Below, in pieces: positions 1 through 6,696 of a stretch of DNA of 7,300 nucleotides. Location of the stretch: positions 1 through 7,300 of the forward strand of contig JADLCW010000328.1 in NCBI GenBank assembly GCA_020847015.1, written 5' to 3'. The first letter of the stretch is position 1; every line of letters begins with the position of its first letter. The notes under the pieces were generated by a model. It ran no database searches. It had not been told where the DNA came from and saw only the letters and a list, made by a program, of their open reading frames with translations. Source of the stretch: Thermomicrobiales bacterium (GTDB lineage Bacteria > Chloroflexota > Chloroflexia > Thermomicrobiales > UBA6265). A program made the position numbers and the translations under genes.

Positions 1-76
<76 letters not shown>

Positions 77-87
77 GCGCCGGGCGC

Positions 88-116
88 ACTATACCATGCG
101 CCCTACCCTCGATCCA
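88..116 (-). promoter_or_regulatory. Promoter of the tRNA-Gly gene
   Basis: On the minus strand an extended -10 element, TGG followed by TATAGT (hexamer at 93-88), lies about 11 nt before the mature tRNA 5' end. TATAGT matches the TATAAT consensus at five of six positions. A weak -35 candidate, TGGATC, lies 17 bp further upstream (116-111). The stretch between the -10 and the tRNA is pure G+C apart from its first bases, as is typical of stringently controlled stable-RNA promoters; that regulation is inferred. The -10 sits between the arms of a GGGCGC/GCGCCC inverted repeat (82-87 and 98-103). Confidence 0.65.
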
Positions 117-1272
117 CCTATCCTGCCCGCCCAATCAGGGTTTGCGCGCGGGCGGCGGTAAACCGACGACGAGAGCGACGGCGTCTCCGGGCCGCCTGCG
201 AACGGCGCTTCGCCACCCGTGGCGGGGACCGCCCGTTCAGTCTGAAACAGCGTCGCGGCGCCCTTGTTCGTCTTCGGCGCGATCCGATCGCTTTCGAGAA
301 TCAAAGTCGCCGCCCAATCGTGGTCGCGCCGACGCACCCCGCCACGCACGCCTGCCCCCCAGATCCTCGTCCACTGGAACCAACGGCGGGTCGATGTCGC
401 TCTCGACCAGCGGTAGCGCGGCCACCCCGGTCATCGGGACGCGCACCGCGACTCATCGCTCCACGCGCTCGCAGCAGTCTCGGCTCACCCGCATCGTAGG
501 GGTCGGGCAATCGCCGCGCGGCAAATGATCGCCCAATCGCCATGGGGCAACCGGCCCGGAACGTTGCCGCACGTGGCGGATCTCGCGGGAGATGATGCAG
601 AGGACGGCCATCCGCAACAGCCGGGAGAGCGGCGAGTCTGCGGGACAATGCAGGACAGCAGCTGCCGTAAGCGGCCGCCTTGAGACCAAACGTCTCGAGG
701 GCGTCGCGATCGTTGGCTGCCGATGTGGTCCAGTCAGATCGGCCCGCCGAAGGCAGCTCGCTCGCCGCGGTGTCCCGCGCGGCGGATTGACTTCGAGCGC
801 GGGTTCCAACAGCACCCGTGTCGCGTCGTCGATCGACCGGGCCGTCGAGCAGTGCTGCTCGCTCGCCGTTCCCCATCGCTCGGTCAGGTCGTCATCGACC
901 TGGTTCACCCCGCGGCAAGACGTTCCGGGTAGGGTGAAAATGGCGGCGCGGCCGGGCGACGTTGTCGGATCAGCAGGTCACGCCGGGCCCACGGAGCGCG
1001 CCGTCTCACTCTCCGTCACACGCGGGGATTAAGATGGGTCGGCTGGTGTTCCAAGTGCGTTGGTGGCGCGGTTTCGCACGGTGCGGCTGCGCGGATCGGC
1101 GCTGTCCTCGTGTCGATTCAGACCCGCCGGATGAGCGCCAGCAGCACGTTCGGAGGGAGCGCAACCGGCCGAGGCGATGCGATAGCCGGAGATTCTACCG
1201 GGGCAGGCGCCGGCGCGCCAGACGCCAAAGCGAATGCAGCGCAGACGAGCCTGTCGTTTCTACTGCGCTCGG
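117..1272. other. Gene-poor stretch with no supportable gene
   Basis: Several frames stay open for 60-190 codons here on both strands, which is expected in DNA this rich in G+C. Their translations are dominated by Arg, Ser, Pro, Ala and Gly, lack hydrophobic cores or known motifs, and none has a convincing ribosome binding site before its start. I see no RNA gene, insertion sequence, tandem repeat or CRISPR array. The length is unusual beside the other, mostly short intergenic regions. It may hold a gene decayed by frameshifts: the minus strand between about 300 and 908 shows protein-like pieces in two frames, for example near 590-610. I could not assign these pieces to any family. Confidence 0.5.
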
Positions 1273-1449
1273 TTATGGGCGCAGCTTGCCCACGCGCACC
1301 AGATAGCGAGCAAAGCACAAGTGAATCAGGCGCTCCGACCAGAATGCCCAGGCGGCATTGGCTTCCGCGCCCGAATCAACCGAGCGGGTGACCGCCAACC
1401 AGAGCTGCAACCGCTCGGGATCCGATGGGATCGATTCGCATTCACACAC
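1273..1449 (-). CDS. Hypothetical small protein, 58 aa, GTG start
   Basis: I do not recognise this protein. The case for a gene rests on three observations. A textbook Shine-Dalgarno, AGAGGAGG (1464-1457), lies exactly 7 nt before a GTG codon. Downstream of that GTG the translation abruptly becomes protein-like, with three Trp, two Phe, Ile, Tyr and His residues among charged ones, whereas upstream of it the same open frame reads as Arg/His-rich noise. It ends in TAA. The peptide has Cys at 2, 4 and 45, a central segment SERLIHLCFARYLVRVGKL (about 38-56) that could form an amphipathic helix, and no signal peptide or clear membrane span. It sits alone between the gene-poor stretch and the 7-bp repeat. 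Alternatively it is the surviving start of a longer decayed gene, or a spurious ORF. Confidence 0.5.
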   Translation of the reverse strand: MCECESIPSDPERLQLWLAVTRSVDSGAEANAAWAFWSERLIHLCFARYLVRVGKLRP

Positions 1450-1456
1450 GACGAAA

Positions 1457-1464
1457 CCTCCTCT
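1457..1464 (-). promoter_or_regulatory. Shine-Dalgarno of the 58-aa ORF
   Basis: The minus strand reads AGAGGAGG, complementary to the 16S rRNA tail, with a 7-nt spacer to GTG at 1449-1447. It decides the start: the same frame is open further upstream to an ATG at 1560, but that ATG has no comparable site. Confidence 0.55.
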
Positions 1465-1539
1465 GCGATGGAGCCGGAACCGCCCGTGCGGCGCGGTCCG
1501 ACAGCGCCCATGCAGATGCAGGGCGCGTGCCGTGAACGA

Positions 1540-1588
1540 AAGTCGGGAGTCACGAATCACGCGTCAGAAGTCACGAGTCGGGATTCGA
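1540..1588. repeat. Degenerate 7-bp tandem repeat, seven units
   Basis: From 1540 the plus strand divides into seven consecutive heptamers: AAGTCGG, GAGTCAC, GAATCAC, GCGTCAG, AAGTCAC, GAGTCGG, GATTCGA. The consensus is about GAGTCAC and the TC at units' positions 4-5 is invariant. The array lies between the 58-aa ORF and the FGE gene and is not in any supported CDS. Two further units occur at 6524-6537. Function is unknown: it could be a simple-sequence relic, a protein-binding array or part of a genome-wide dispersed family. Confidence 0.7.
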
Positions 1589-1690
1589 GAACAGCCATCA
1601 GCGACGTTTTGCCGCAATGCAGATCGGGCGCGAATGAACGATCATTAGAGTGGAATCCGCCGCCCCGGTCGGCAGGAACCAGATGTTTGC

Positions 1691-1695
1691 GAGGA
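1691..1695 (+). promoter_or_regulatory. Ribosome binding site chosen for the FGE gene
   Basis: GAGGA stands 8 nt before ATG 1704. Competing in-frame starts are GTG 1650, with no site, and ATG 1683, with AGGA 5 nt upstream at 1674-1677. ATG 1704 has the best spacing and still leaves a 27-residue leader before the conserved domain. Confidence 0.5.
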
Positions 1696-1703
1696 TCACA
1701 CCC

Positions 1704-2720
1704 ATGACCACCAACCACGCCGCCGACTCCAGCGTCGACCCGACCGCCCGAACGCAACCGCCCGGCCCGCCTCCCGACCGGGACATGATCTGGATTCCCG
1801 ACGGAACCTTCCTGATGGGGTCCGACAACCACTACCCGGAGGAAGCCCCCACCCACCGCGTCGCCGTCTCCGGTTTCTGGATCGACCGCTTTCAGGTGAC
1901 GAACACCCAGTTCCGCCGCTTCGTGAAGGCGACCGATTACGTCACCGTCGCCGAGCGAGCGCCGAACGCGGCCGACTACCCCGGCGCCCTGCCGGAAATG
2001 CTGGTTCCGGGTTCGGTCGTGTTCGCGCCGCCGCCGGGTCCGGTGCCGCTGGTCGATCACTACCGCTGGTGGACCTGGATCCCCGGGGCCGATTGGCGCC
2101 GCCCGGAAGGTCCGGATTCAAACTTGAGCGGGCGAGAAAAGCACCCGGTGGTTCACGTCGCCTGGGAGGATGTGGCGGCCTACGCGGCGTGGATCGGCAA
2201 GGAGTTGCCGACCGAGGCCGAATGGGAGTACGCCTGCCGCGGCGATGCCGAGGGATCGACGTTCGCCTGGGGCGAGGAATTGGCTCCGAAAGGAAAAATG
2301 ATGGCCAACTACTGGCAGGGCCAATTCCCCTGGCAAAACCTCGCCCTGGACGGCTACGAGCGCACCGCCCCGGTCGGCTCCTTCCCGCCCAATGGTTTCG
2401 GGTTGTATGACGCCATCGGCAACGCCTGGGAGTGGACGGCCGACTGGTATCGCGATCGCCACGTGGCGAGTTCGTCCTGCTGCGGCCCGGCGCGCGATCC
2501 CCGCGGCGGAGACCGGGCCAGCAGCCCCGATCCGCGAGAACCAGCCGCCATTCCGCGCAAGACGCTCAAAGGCGGCTCCTGGGCATGCGCCGAGAGCTAC
2601 TGCCGGCGCTACCGTCCGGCCGCCCGCATGGGTCACCCCATCGACACCGGCACCAATCACATCACATTCCGCTGCGTCGTGCGTCCGGGTTCGGCGGAGC
2701 AGAGCGGCGCCGCGCAATAG
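1704..2720 (+). CDS. Formylglycine-generating enzyme (FGE/SUMF1 family)
   Basis: This 338-aa protein should oxidise the cysteine of a CxPxR motif in type I sulfatases to C-alpha-formylglycine, the catalytic residue of those enzymes. The FGE-sulfatase fold covers about residues 28-327. It opens with MIWIPDGTFLMGS (28-40), continues with HPVVHVAWEDVAAYAAW (147-163), LPTEAEWEYACRG (168-180) and GFGLYDAIGNAWEWTADW (231-248), then a CCGP segment (259-262), and ends with GGSWACAESYCRRYRPAAR and FRCVVR. The two catalytic, copper-binding cysteines of true aerobic FGEs are present as C295 and C300, equivalent to human Cys336 and Cys341; many non-FGE members of the fold lack them. The Pro-rich first 24 residues carry no signal peptide, so it is probably cytosolic. 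A small inverted repeat, AATGA/TCATT (1633-1646), lies upstream; no convincing promoter was found. No sulfatase gene is in the window, so the substrate must be encoded elsewhere. The catch-all alternative, a generic SUMF1-domain protein, is less likely given both cysteines. Confidence 0.93.
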   Translation: MTTNHAADSSVDPTARTQPPGPPPDRDMIWIPDGTFLMGSDNHYPEEAPTHRVAVSGFWIDRFQVTNTQFRRFVKATDYVTVAERAPNAADYPGALPEMLVPGSVVFAPPPGPVPLVDHYRWWTWIPGADWRRPEGPDSNLSGREKHPVVHVAWEDVAAYAAWIGKELPTEAEWEYACRGDAEGSTFAWGEELAPKGKMMANYWQGQFPWQNLALDGYERTAPVGSFPPNGFGLYDAIGNAWEWTADWYRDRHVASSSCCGPARDPRGGDRASSPDPREPAAIPRKTLKGGSWACAESYCRRYRPAARMGHPIDTGTNHITFRCVVRPGSAEQSGAAQ

Positions 2721-2736
2721 CGCGGTACGCGAAAAG

Positions 2737-2769
2737 GCGAGGCTCGCACCCGGGCAGCGGCGGCCTCGC
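2737..2769 (+). terminator. Weak terminator-like hairpin after the FGE gene
   Basis: GCGAGGC (2737-2743) pairs with GCCTCGC (2763-2769), giving seven GC-rich base pairs around a 19-nt loop, 17 nt beyond the FGE stop codon. No T-tract follows. A shorter CGCGC/GCGCG hairpin (2711-2724) spans the stop codon itself. Either could end the convergent transcripts, but GC-rich DNA makes such pairings by chance. I see no gene in the gap 2721-2975. Confidence 0.3.
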
Positions 2770-2975
2770 TCGCATGTCGCCGGACCGCGAGATCGAGAAG
2801 CCGAAATATCGACAAGGCGGCGGCCGGCAGACCATCTGACGATGCGGCTCCTGACGCCAGCCAGATTGCTTGCAGCGTCGACAGCGACCGCCGTGAAGCG
2901 CGCCTCGCGTTCGCCGCTGCAGGTCTGCTCCGCATCATCTGCCTGTCACCGCCGCTCCGGCTGTTCGCCTCGCCT

Positions 2976-3683
2976 TCAGTCCATCCCCGCCACGTGCGCC
3001 GCTACGCCGGCTGCTTCGCGAAGCACATACGAGAACTCGACCCCGCCGCCCGGGCGGATCGGGCTGTTCGGGGCAGCCGACCCGTAGGGAGTCAATCCAA
3101 GATCGCGGGCCATCAGCTTGACCCGAAACAGATGGAATCCGTCGCTGACCAGCAGCACCCGCCGCAACCCGGCGCCGTGCAGCACCATCGCCGCACCGCG
3201 CATCGACTCCCAACTATCACGACCGACCGTCTCCCGCAGAATCGCCGCCGGCGGCAGGCCCCGGTCAATCAGATAGGCGGCGCTGGCGTCGGCCTCGGTG
3301 AAGGGGTCGCCTTGCAGGCGGCCGCCGGTGACTACGATCGTCGGGGCCATCCCCTGCTGGTGCAAATCCAGCGCGTGATCCAGTCGCGCTCGCAGCACCG
3401 GGCCAGGCTCGCCGTTGTACTGCGCCGCGCCCAACACCACGATGGCGTCGACCGGCTGCGCCTGATCGACCCGCGCCTGCCGATAGATGGCCGCCACGAG
3501 CCCAACCCCGACCACCGCGGCCGCCAGCATAGCGAACAGCAGCAGTGCAACCAGCCAGCGCCATGCCTCGCCCCACAGTGGGCGGCGACGACGGCGCGGG
3601 GCGCGGCGGGCGGATGTGGGGCGTTCCGTCGGAGCGGATCGCGGCAGCCTCGGGAGGGGGCGGGTCTTGGCGGGGACGGTCAT
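2976..3683 (-). CDS. YdcF/ElyC/SanA-family membrane protein (DUF218)
   Basis: This 235-aa protein has a basic, Arg-rich N-terminus (about 6-34), one membrane span (about 41-67, WRWLVALLLFAMLAAAVV) and a DUF218 domain (about 78-225). By the positive-inside rule the domain faces outward. Conserved DUF218 elements are DAIVVLGAAQ (79-88), the Arg pair in VLRARLDHAL (96-105), VVTGG (117-121), TEADASAAYLI (129-139), ES..R (159-162) and VSDGFHLFR (179-187). In other bacteria relatives act in envelope functions (ElyC in peptidoglycan/undecaprenyl-phosphate homeostasis, SanA in vancomycin resistance), but the biochemical reaction of the family is not settled and none can be assigned here. The ATG at 3683 is the only start that keeps the full membrane segment and basic leader; no clear Shine-Dalgarno precedes it, so translation may be weak or leaderless. 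It is divergent from the deacetylase-like gene across 122 bp and convergent with FGE. Confidence 0.88.
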   Translation of the reverse strand: MTVPAKTRPLPRLPRSAPTERPTSARRAPRRRRRPLWGEAWRWLVALLLFAMLAAAVVGVGLVAAIYRQARVDQAQPVDAIVVLGAAQYNGEPGPVLRARLDHALDLHQQGMAPTIVVTGGRLQGDPFTEADASAAYLIDRGLPPAAILRETVGRDSWESMRGAAMVLHGAGLRRVLLVSDGFHLFRVKLMARDLGLTPYGSAAPNSPIRPGGGVEFSYVLREAAGVAAHVAGMD

Positions 3684-3793
3684 GGCGCGGATGATGGCGC
3701 CCCGCCCCCACGAGGTTCAAGGTGCGGTTCACCGCCCCCGGATCGGCGCCGTGTTTCGGTAAGATCGCCCGGAACGCACGACGACAGCCGACG

Positions 3794-3800
3794 AAGGAGG
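3794..3800 (+). promoter_or_regulatory. Shine-Dalgarno fixing the GTG start of the HDAC-like gene
   Basis: AAGGAGG lies 5 nt before GTG 3806. The frame is open back to ATG 3722, but that start would put this site inside the coding sequence and add 28 residues unlike the family. A possible -10, TAAGAT (3760-3765), would give a leader of about 35 nt; it has no recognisable -35, so I do not list it separately. Confidence 0.75.
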
Positions 3801-3805
3801 AGCAG

Positions 3806-4930
3806 GTGACCGCCAAGCCGACCGGTCTGATTTTCGACAGTCGGTTTCTGGAACACGACACCGGACTGGCGCTCGTTTCAGCAACGGTTCCCGCCGACAG
3901 CGTATGGGAGCCGCAACCCCACGCCGCCAGTCCTCATCTGGTCGGGCGCGCCTATCGCTTGCTTGGCCGCACCGGGGTGCTCGCCCGGCTCGCCGAATTT
4001 CCGGCGCGGGAGGCGACGATCGCCGAGCTCGAACGGGTGCACACGCCGGAGCACGTCCGCCACATTCGCGATGTCTGCCTGGCCGGGGGCGGCGAAGCCG
4101 GGGAGTTCGCGCCGGCCAGCCCGGAAACCTACCCTGTCGCGCGGCTGGCGGCCGGCGGCGCGCTGGCGGGTGTCGACGCCGTGCTGAGCGGTGCGGCGCG
4201 CAACGTCTACGGGCTGCTGCGGCCGCCCGGGCACCACGCCATGCCGGATCGGGCGATGGGGTTCTGCTACTTCAACAACGTCGCCATCGCCGCCCGCTAC
4301 GCGCAGGATCGGCACGGGCTGCGGCGCGTCGCCATTCTCGATTGGGATGTGCACCACGGCAACGGCACCCAGACCGCGTTCTACGACGACCCCTCGGTGT
4401 TGTTCATCTCGCTGCATCAGGACGACTGGTATCCGACCGGCATGGGCGCGGTCGAGCAGACGGGGGTCGGGGAAGGCGCTGGCTTCACGATCAACGTGCC
4501 GCTGCCCCCGGGCACCGGCAACGCCGGCTACCTGGCCGCGATCGAGCGCATCGTGGCTCCCGCGCTGCGCCGCTTTGCGCCGGAACTGCTCATCGTCTCG
4601 GCCGGGCAGGATCCCAGCGGCGTCGATCCGCTGGCGCGCATGGCCGTCTCCGCCGATGGCTTCCGCACGATGGCGACGATGACGGCGGAACTGGCCGACG
4701 AGATCTGCGGCGGCCGATTGCTGGCCTGTCATGAGGGCGGCTACAGCGAAGGGTACGCCCCCGTCTGCACTTGGGCGGTGGTCGAGGGGCTGAGCGGCAT
4801 CCGCACCCCCTACGAAGATCCCTACGACGCATGGTTGGGCGGCATGCCTTGCGGCGTCGAGGTCGGCCCGGCGGGGGCGGCGATCGACCGCGCGATCGCG
4901 ACGCACGGCGCGCAATGGGGACTGGGCTAG
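3806..4930 (+). CDS. Histone-deacetylase-superfamily amidohydrolase, class II-like
   Basis: This 374-aa cytosolic protein is a full-length zinc amidohydrolase of the arginase/deacetylase fold, which removes acetyl or other acyl groups from amines. All catalytic elements are visible: RPPGHHA with the general-base pair H143-H144; GFCYFNNVAIAARYA (152-166); ILDWDVHHGNGT with zinc ligands D181 and H183; SAGQD with the third ligand D269; and HEGGYSEGY with the transition-state Tyr Y313. The SAGQDPSGVDPLARM segment has Gln where many family members have Phe; DPLARM followed by a Gly-Phe is typical of bacterial class II-like enzymes. Bacterial relatives include acetoin-utilization AcuC, acetylpolyamine amidohydrolases and HDAH-type enzymes. 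The substrate cannot be read from sequence; acetylated polyamines or other small acyl-amines are more likely than proteins. It starts at GTG, is divergent from the DUF218 gene and convergent with the aminotransferase. Confidence 0.92.
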   Translation: MTAKPTGLIFDSRFLEHDTGLALVSATVPADSVWEPQPHAASPHLVGRAYRLLGRTGVLARLAEFPAREATIAELERVHTPEHVRHIRDVCLAGGGEAGEFAPASPETYPVARLAAGGALAGVDAVLSGAARNVYGLLRPPGHHAMPDRAMGFCYFNNVAIAARYAQDRHGLRRVAILDWDVHHGNGTQTAFYDDPSVLFISLHQDDWYPTGMGAVEQTGVGEGAGFTINVPLPPGTGNAGYLAAIERIVAPALRRFAPELLIVSAGQDPSGVDPLARMAVSADGFRTMATMTAELADEICGGRLLACHEGGYSEGYAPVCTWAVVEGLSGIRTPYEDPYDAWLGGMPCGVEVGPAGAAIDRAIATHGAQWGLG

Positions 4931-4956
4931 ACCATCTCTCTCAACCGATTGGCGGT

Positions 4957-4992
4957 GAGACGCGCGGGGTCGATTCCAACCCCGCGCGCCTC
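4957..4992. terminator. Strong hairpin between convergent genes, probable bidirectional terminator
   Basis: CGCGCGGGGT (4961-4970) is perfectly complementary to ACCCCGCGCG (4979-4988) around an 8-nt loop. After one A-C mismatch the stem continues for three more pairs (4957-4959 with 4990-4992). It fills the gap between the stop codons of the amidohydrolase (4930) and the aminotransferase (5013). No T-tract follows on either strand, so it is an atypical intrinsic terminator or a stabilising 3' structure. Confidence 0.7.
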
Positions 4993-5012
4993 ATCATGAG
5001 ACCGGCCGCGAC

Positions 5013-6365
5013 TCAGCCGGCGACCACGGCCGGGGTCGAAACCGCCGCCAGGGCCGCGGCCAGCGTATCGACGGCGCGATCGAGATCGGCATCGGCGATG
5101 ACCAGCGGCGGCTGAATGCGCACCACGTTGCCGCCCTGCCCGCCGACGCCCACCAATACCCCGTGCTCGCGGCAGAACTTGCGCACCGCGACCGCTTCGG
5201 CCGGGGCCGGTTCCCGCGTCGCCCGATCGCGCACCAGATCGACCCCGATCATCAGCCCGACGCCGCGCACATCGCCGATGAGGGGAAACTGCGTCTGCAG
5301 CTCGCGCAGCCGGCTCATCACATGCGCGCCCTTGCGCGCCGCCTCTTCCGGCAGCCGCTCCTCGAACATGACGTCGATATTGGCCAGCGCCGCCGCGCAG
5401 CAAATGGGGTTGCCGCCGAACGTCGAAAGGTGCTCGCCGGGGCGCAGGGAATCGGCGATGTCGGCGCGGGCAATCGTGGCGCTGAGCGGGAAACCGTCGG
5501 CGATGCCCTTGGCCAGCACCATGATGTCCGGCTCCACGCCAGATTGCTCGATGGCGAACAGCGTGCCGCAGCGGCCGAATCCGGATTGCACCTCGTCCAC
5601 GATGAACAGGATGCCGTGGCGATCCAGCACCTCTTTCACCCGCCGGAAGTAGCTCGGCGGCGGCACGATGATGCCGCCTTCGCCCCACACCGCCTCGCTG
5701 ATGAACGCCGCCACATCGCCGCTGGTTTGGTAGGTGATGGCCCATTCGACCATCTCTGCGCAGCGTTCGGCCAGTTCCTCCTCGTCCTCCAACCGGAAGG
5801 GGTTGCGATAGGCGTAGGGAACCGGGGCGAAGGCGACGCCGGGCAGGTAGGGACCGCCGTGGGTTTTGCGCGCCTTGTTGCCGGTGATGGAGAGGGTGGC
5901 GGCCGTGCGGCCATGGAAACTGTGGGTGAGACTGATGAATTCATGCTTGCCGGTGTAGGCCTTGGCGAGACGCATCGCCGTTTCGATGCCCTCGGCTCCG
6001 GAATTGCCGAAAAAGGTCTTCTGCAACCGACCGGGGGTGATTTCGGCCAGCCGCTCGGCCAGTTGGGCCACCACTGGCACGTGATAGATGTAGCTGGCGG
6101 CATGGACGACCGAGTCCATCTGACGCTTGGCGGCCGCGATCACCTTGGGGTGGCGGTGCCCGGCGTTGACCACGGCGATGCCGGCGAAGCAATCGACATA
6201 GGCCGTGCCGTCCTGATCCCAAACGGTGGCTCCTTCCGCTTTCGCCACCGAAATGGGTTCGATGGAGGCCACGAAGCTGGTGGTGACGAACTCCTTGTAG
6301 CGCTGAATGGTCGCGTCGTGGGCTTCGGAACCCCGCGCTGCGTCGTGCTTGCCGTTGCCGTCCAT
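5013..6365 (-). CDS. Class III PLP-dependent aminotransferase
   Basis: This 450-aa enzyme moves an amino group from an omega-amino acid, diamine or similar donor to a keto acid using pyridoxal phosphate. Family landmarks in order: [22 protein letters not shown] (52-73), the phosphate-binding [15 protein letters not shown] (121-135), the cofactor-stacking HSFHGRT (148-154), [14 protein letters not shown] (254-267) with the PLP-nitrogen Asp D257 and Q260, [13 protein letters not shown] with the Schiff-base Lys K286, and [15 protein letters not shown] with T315 of the second subunit. Length and motifs are complete. Its style is closest to the 4-aminobutyrate / AGXT2-like alanine-glyoxylate branch; acetylornithine or diaminobutyrate activity is less likely, and the true substrate is unknown. 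The frame is open to ATG 6437, but ATG 6365 is preferred because GGAGG lies 5 nt before it and the family aligns from there. The gene is convergent with the amidohydrolase and divergent from the Tat-signal gene. Confidence 0.94.
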   Translation of the reverse strand: MDGNGKHDAARGSEAHDATIQRYKEFVTTSFVASIEPISVAKAEGATVWDQDGTAYVDCFAGIAVVNAGHRHPKVIAAAKRQMDSVVHAASYIYHVPVVAQLAERLAEITPGRLQKTFFGNSGAEGIETAMRLAKAYTGKHEFISLTHSFHGRTAATLSITGNKARKTHGGPYLPGVAFAPVPYAYRNPFRLEDEEELAERCAEMVEWAITYQTSGDVAAFISEAVWGEGGIIVPPPSYFRRVKEVLDRHGILFIVDEVQSGFGRCGTLFAIEQSGVEPDIMVLAKGIADGFPLSATIARADIADSLRPGEHLSTFGGNPICCAAALANIDVMFEERLPEEAARKGAHVMSRLRELQTQFPLIGDVRGVGLMIGVDLVRDRATREPAPAEAVAVRKFCREHGVLVGVGGQGGNVVRIQPPLVIADADLDRAVDTLAAALAAVSTPAVVAG

Positions 6366-6370
6366 GTCCG

Positions 6371-6375
6371 CCTCC
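6371..6375 (-). promoter_or_regulatory. Shine-Dalgarno fixing the aminotransferase start
   Basis: On the minus strand GGAGG is followed by CGGAC and then ATG (6365-6363). It rules out the 24-residue Arg/Ala-rich extension that would begin at 6437. Confidence 0.75.
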
Positions 6376-6423
6376 GCGATCCGCTGTCGAGCCGGTGCAG
6401 CGCGTCGCGCATCGGAACGCCGC

Positions 6424-6452
6424 CTGCTGCCCGGCATTCTACCGGGCGGCGG
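6424..6452 (+). other. Stem-loop in the divergent intergenic region
   Basis: As plus-strand RNA, 6424-6434 pairs with 6442-6452 over eleven positions, including two G-U pairs, closing a 7-nt loop. On the minus strand the two wobbles become A-C mismatches, so the structure favours plus-strand RNA. No plus-strand gene is known to be transcribed here. It may simply reflect GC richness. Confidence 0.35.
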
Positions 6453-6523
6453 CGCATCCTCGGAGTGGCAGCGCGTCGCTGACCCGCCGCTCAGTCAGGC
6501 GCTCGCGCCGCTCCCGCGCGCCG

Positions 6524-6537
6524 AAATCACGCGTCAC
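6524..6537. repeat. Second occurrence of the 7-bp repeat, two units
   Basis: AAATCAC and GCGTCAC stand in tandem. The 12-mer AATCACGCGTCA (6525-6536) is identical to 1555-1566 in the seven-unit array, and the register of the heptamers is the same. It is again in noncoding DNA. Confidence 0.5.
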
Positions 6538-6590
6538 TCCATCTGAAGCGACGCAACCGGCGAGGCCGCGACGTTGCTGCCCCCGTCGAA

Positions 6591-6613
6591 GCGGGGCGGT
6601 ACGACCGCCCCGC
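6591..6613. repeat. Perfect 10-bp inverted repeat with a 3-nt loop
   Basis: GCGGGGCGGT (6591-6600) and ACCGCCCCGC (6604-6613) are exact complements around ACG. It lies about 230 bp before the aminotransferase start and about 105 bp before the -35 of the Tat-signal gene, so it does not follow any gene end and is not an obvious terminator. The left arm can also pair with upstream GCCCC (6579-6583), giving an alternative fold. It could be an operator, a leader structure, or a dispersed REP-type palindrome. Confidence 0.65.
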
Positions 6614-6696
6614 ACCGTTCGGCGACTTCTCCCGCCAATCGAATGAGCGGTCGTCTGGGGTCTCGCCGCGCGCGATCCCGCATCCCATGGGACGCA

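Noticed and set aside
301..908. Two overlapping minus-strand frames (to 876 and 908) as a gene
   Set aside because: Neither has a ribosome binding site, a conserved motif or balanced composition. A frameshifted relic is possible but I cannot name the family.
1540..1588. CRISPR array
   Set aside because: Units are 7 bp, adjacent and degenerate with no spacers.
2868..2880. 11-mer gccagattgct shared with about 5538-5548
   Set aside because: Isolated, not in matching context (one intergenic, one coding) and no flanking similarity; treated as coincidence.
3722..3805. 28-residue N-terminal extension of the amidohydrolase
   Set aside because: It would swallow the AAGGAGG site that serves GTG 3806, and its residues do not resemble the family.
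3878..4915. 345-codon open frame on the minus strand opposite the amidohydrolase
   Set aside because: It is the antisense shadow of a gene with all catalytic HDAC-fold residues; no ribosome binding site or family resemblance.
6366..6437. 24-residue N-terminal extension of the aminotransferase
   Set aside because: Arg/Ala-rich and without a ribosome binding site, whereas GGAGG at 5-nt spacing marks ATG 6365.
5163..6482. 439-codon open frame on the plus strand opposite the aminotransferase
   Set aside because: It is antisense to a gene with complete class III aminotransferase motifs; its translation is His/Gly/Arg-rich, motif-free, and arises from the GC-rich third positions of the real gene.
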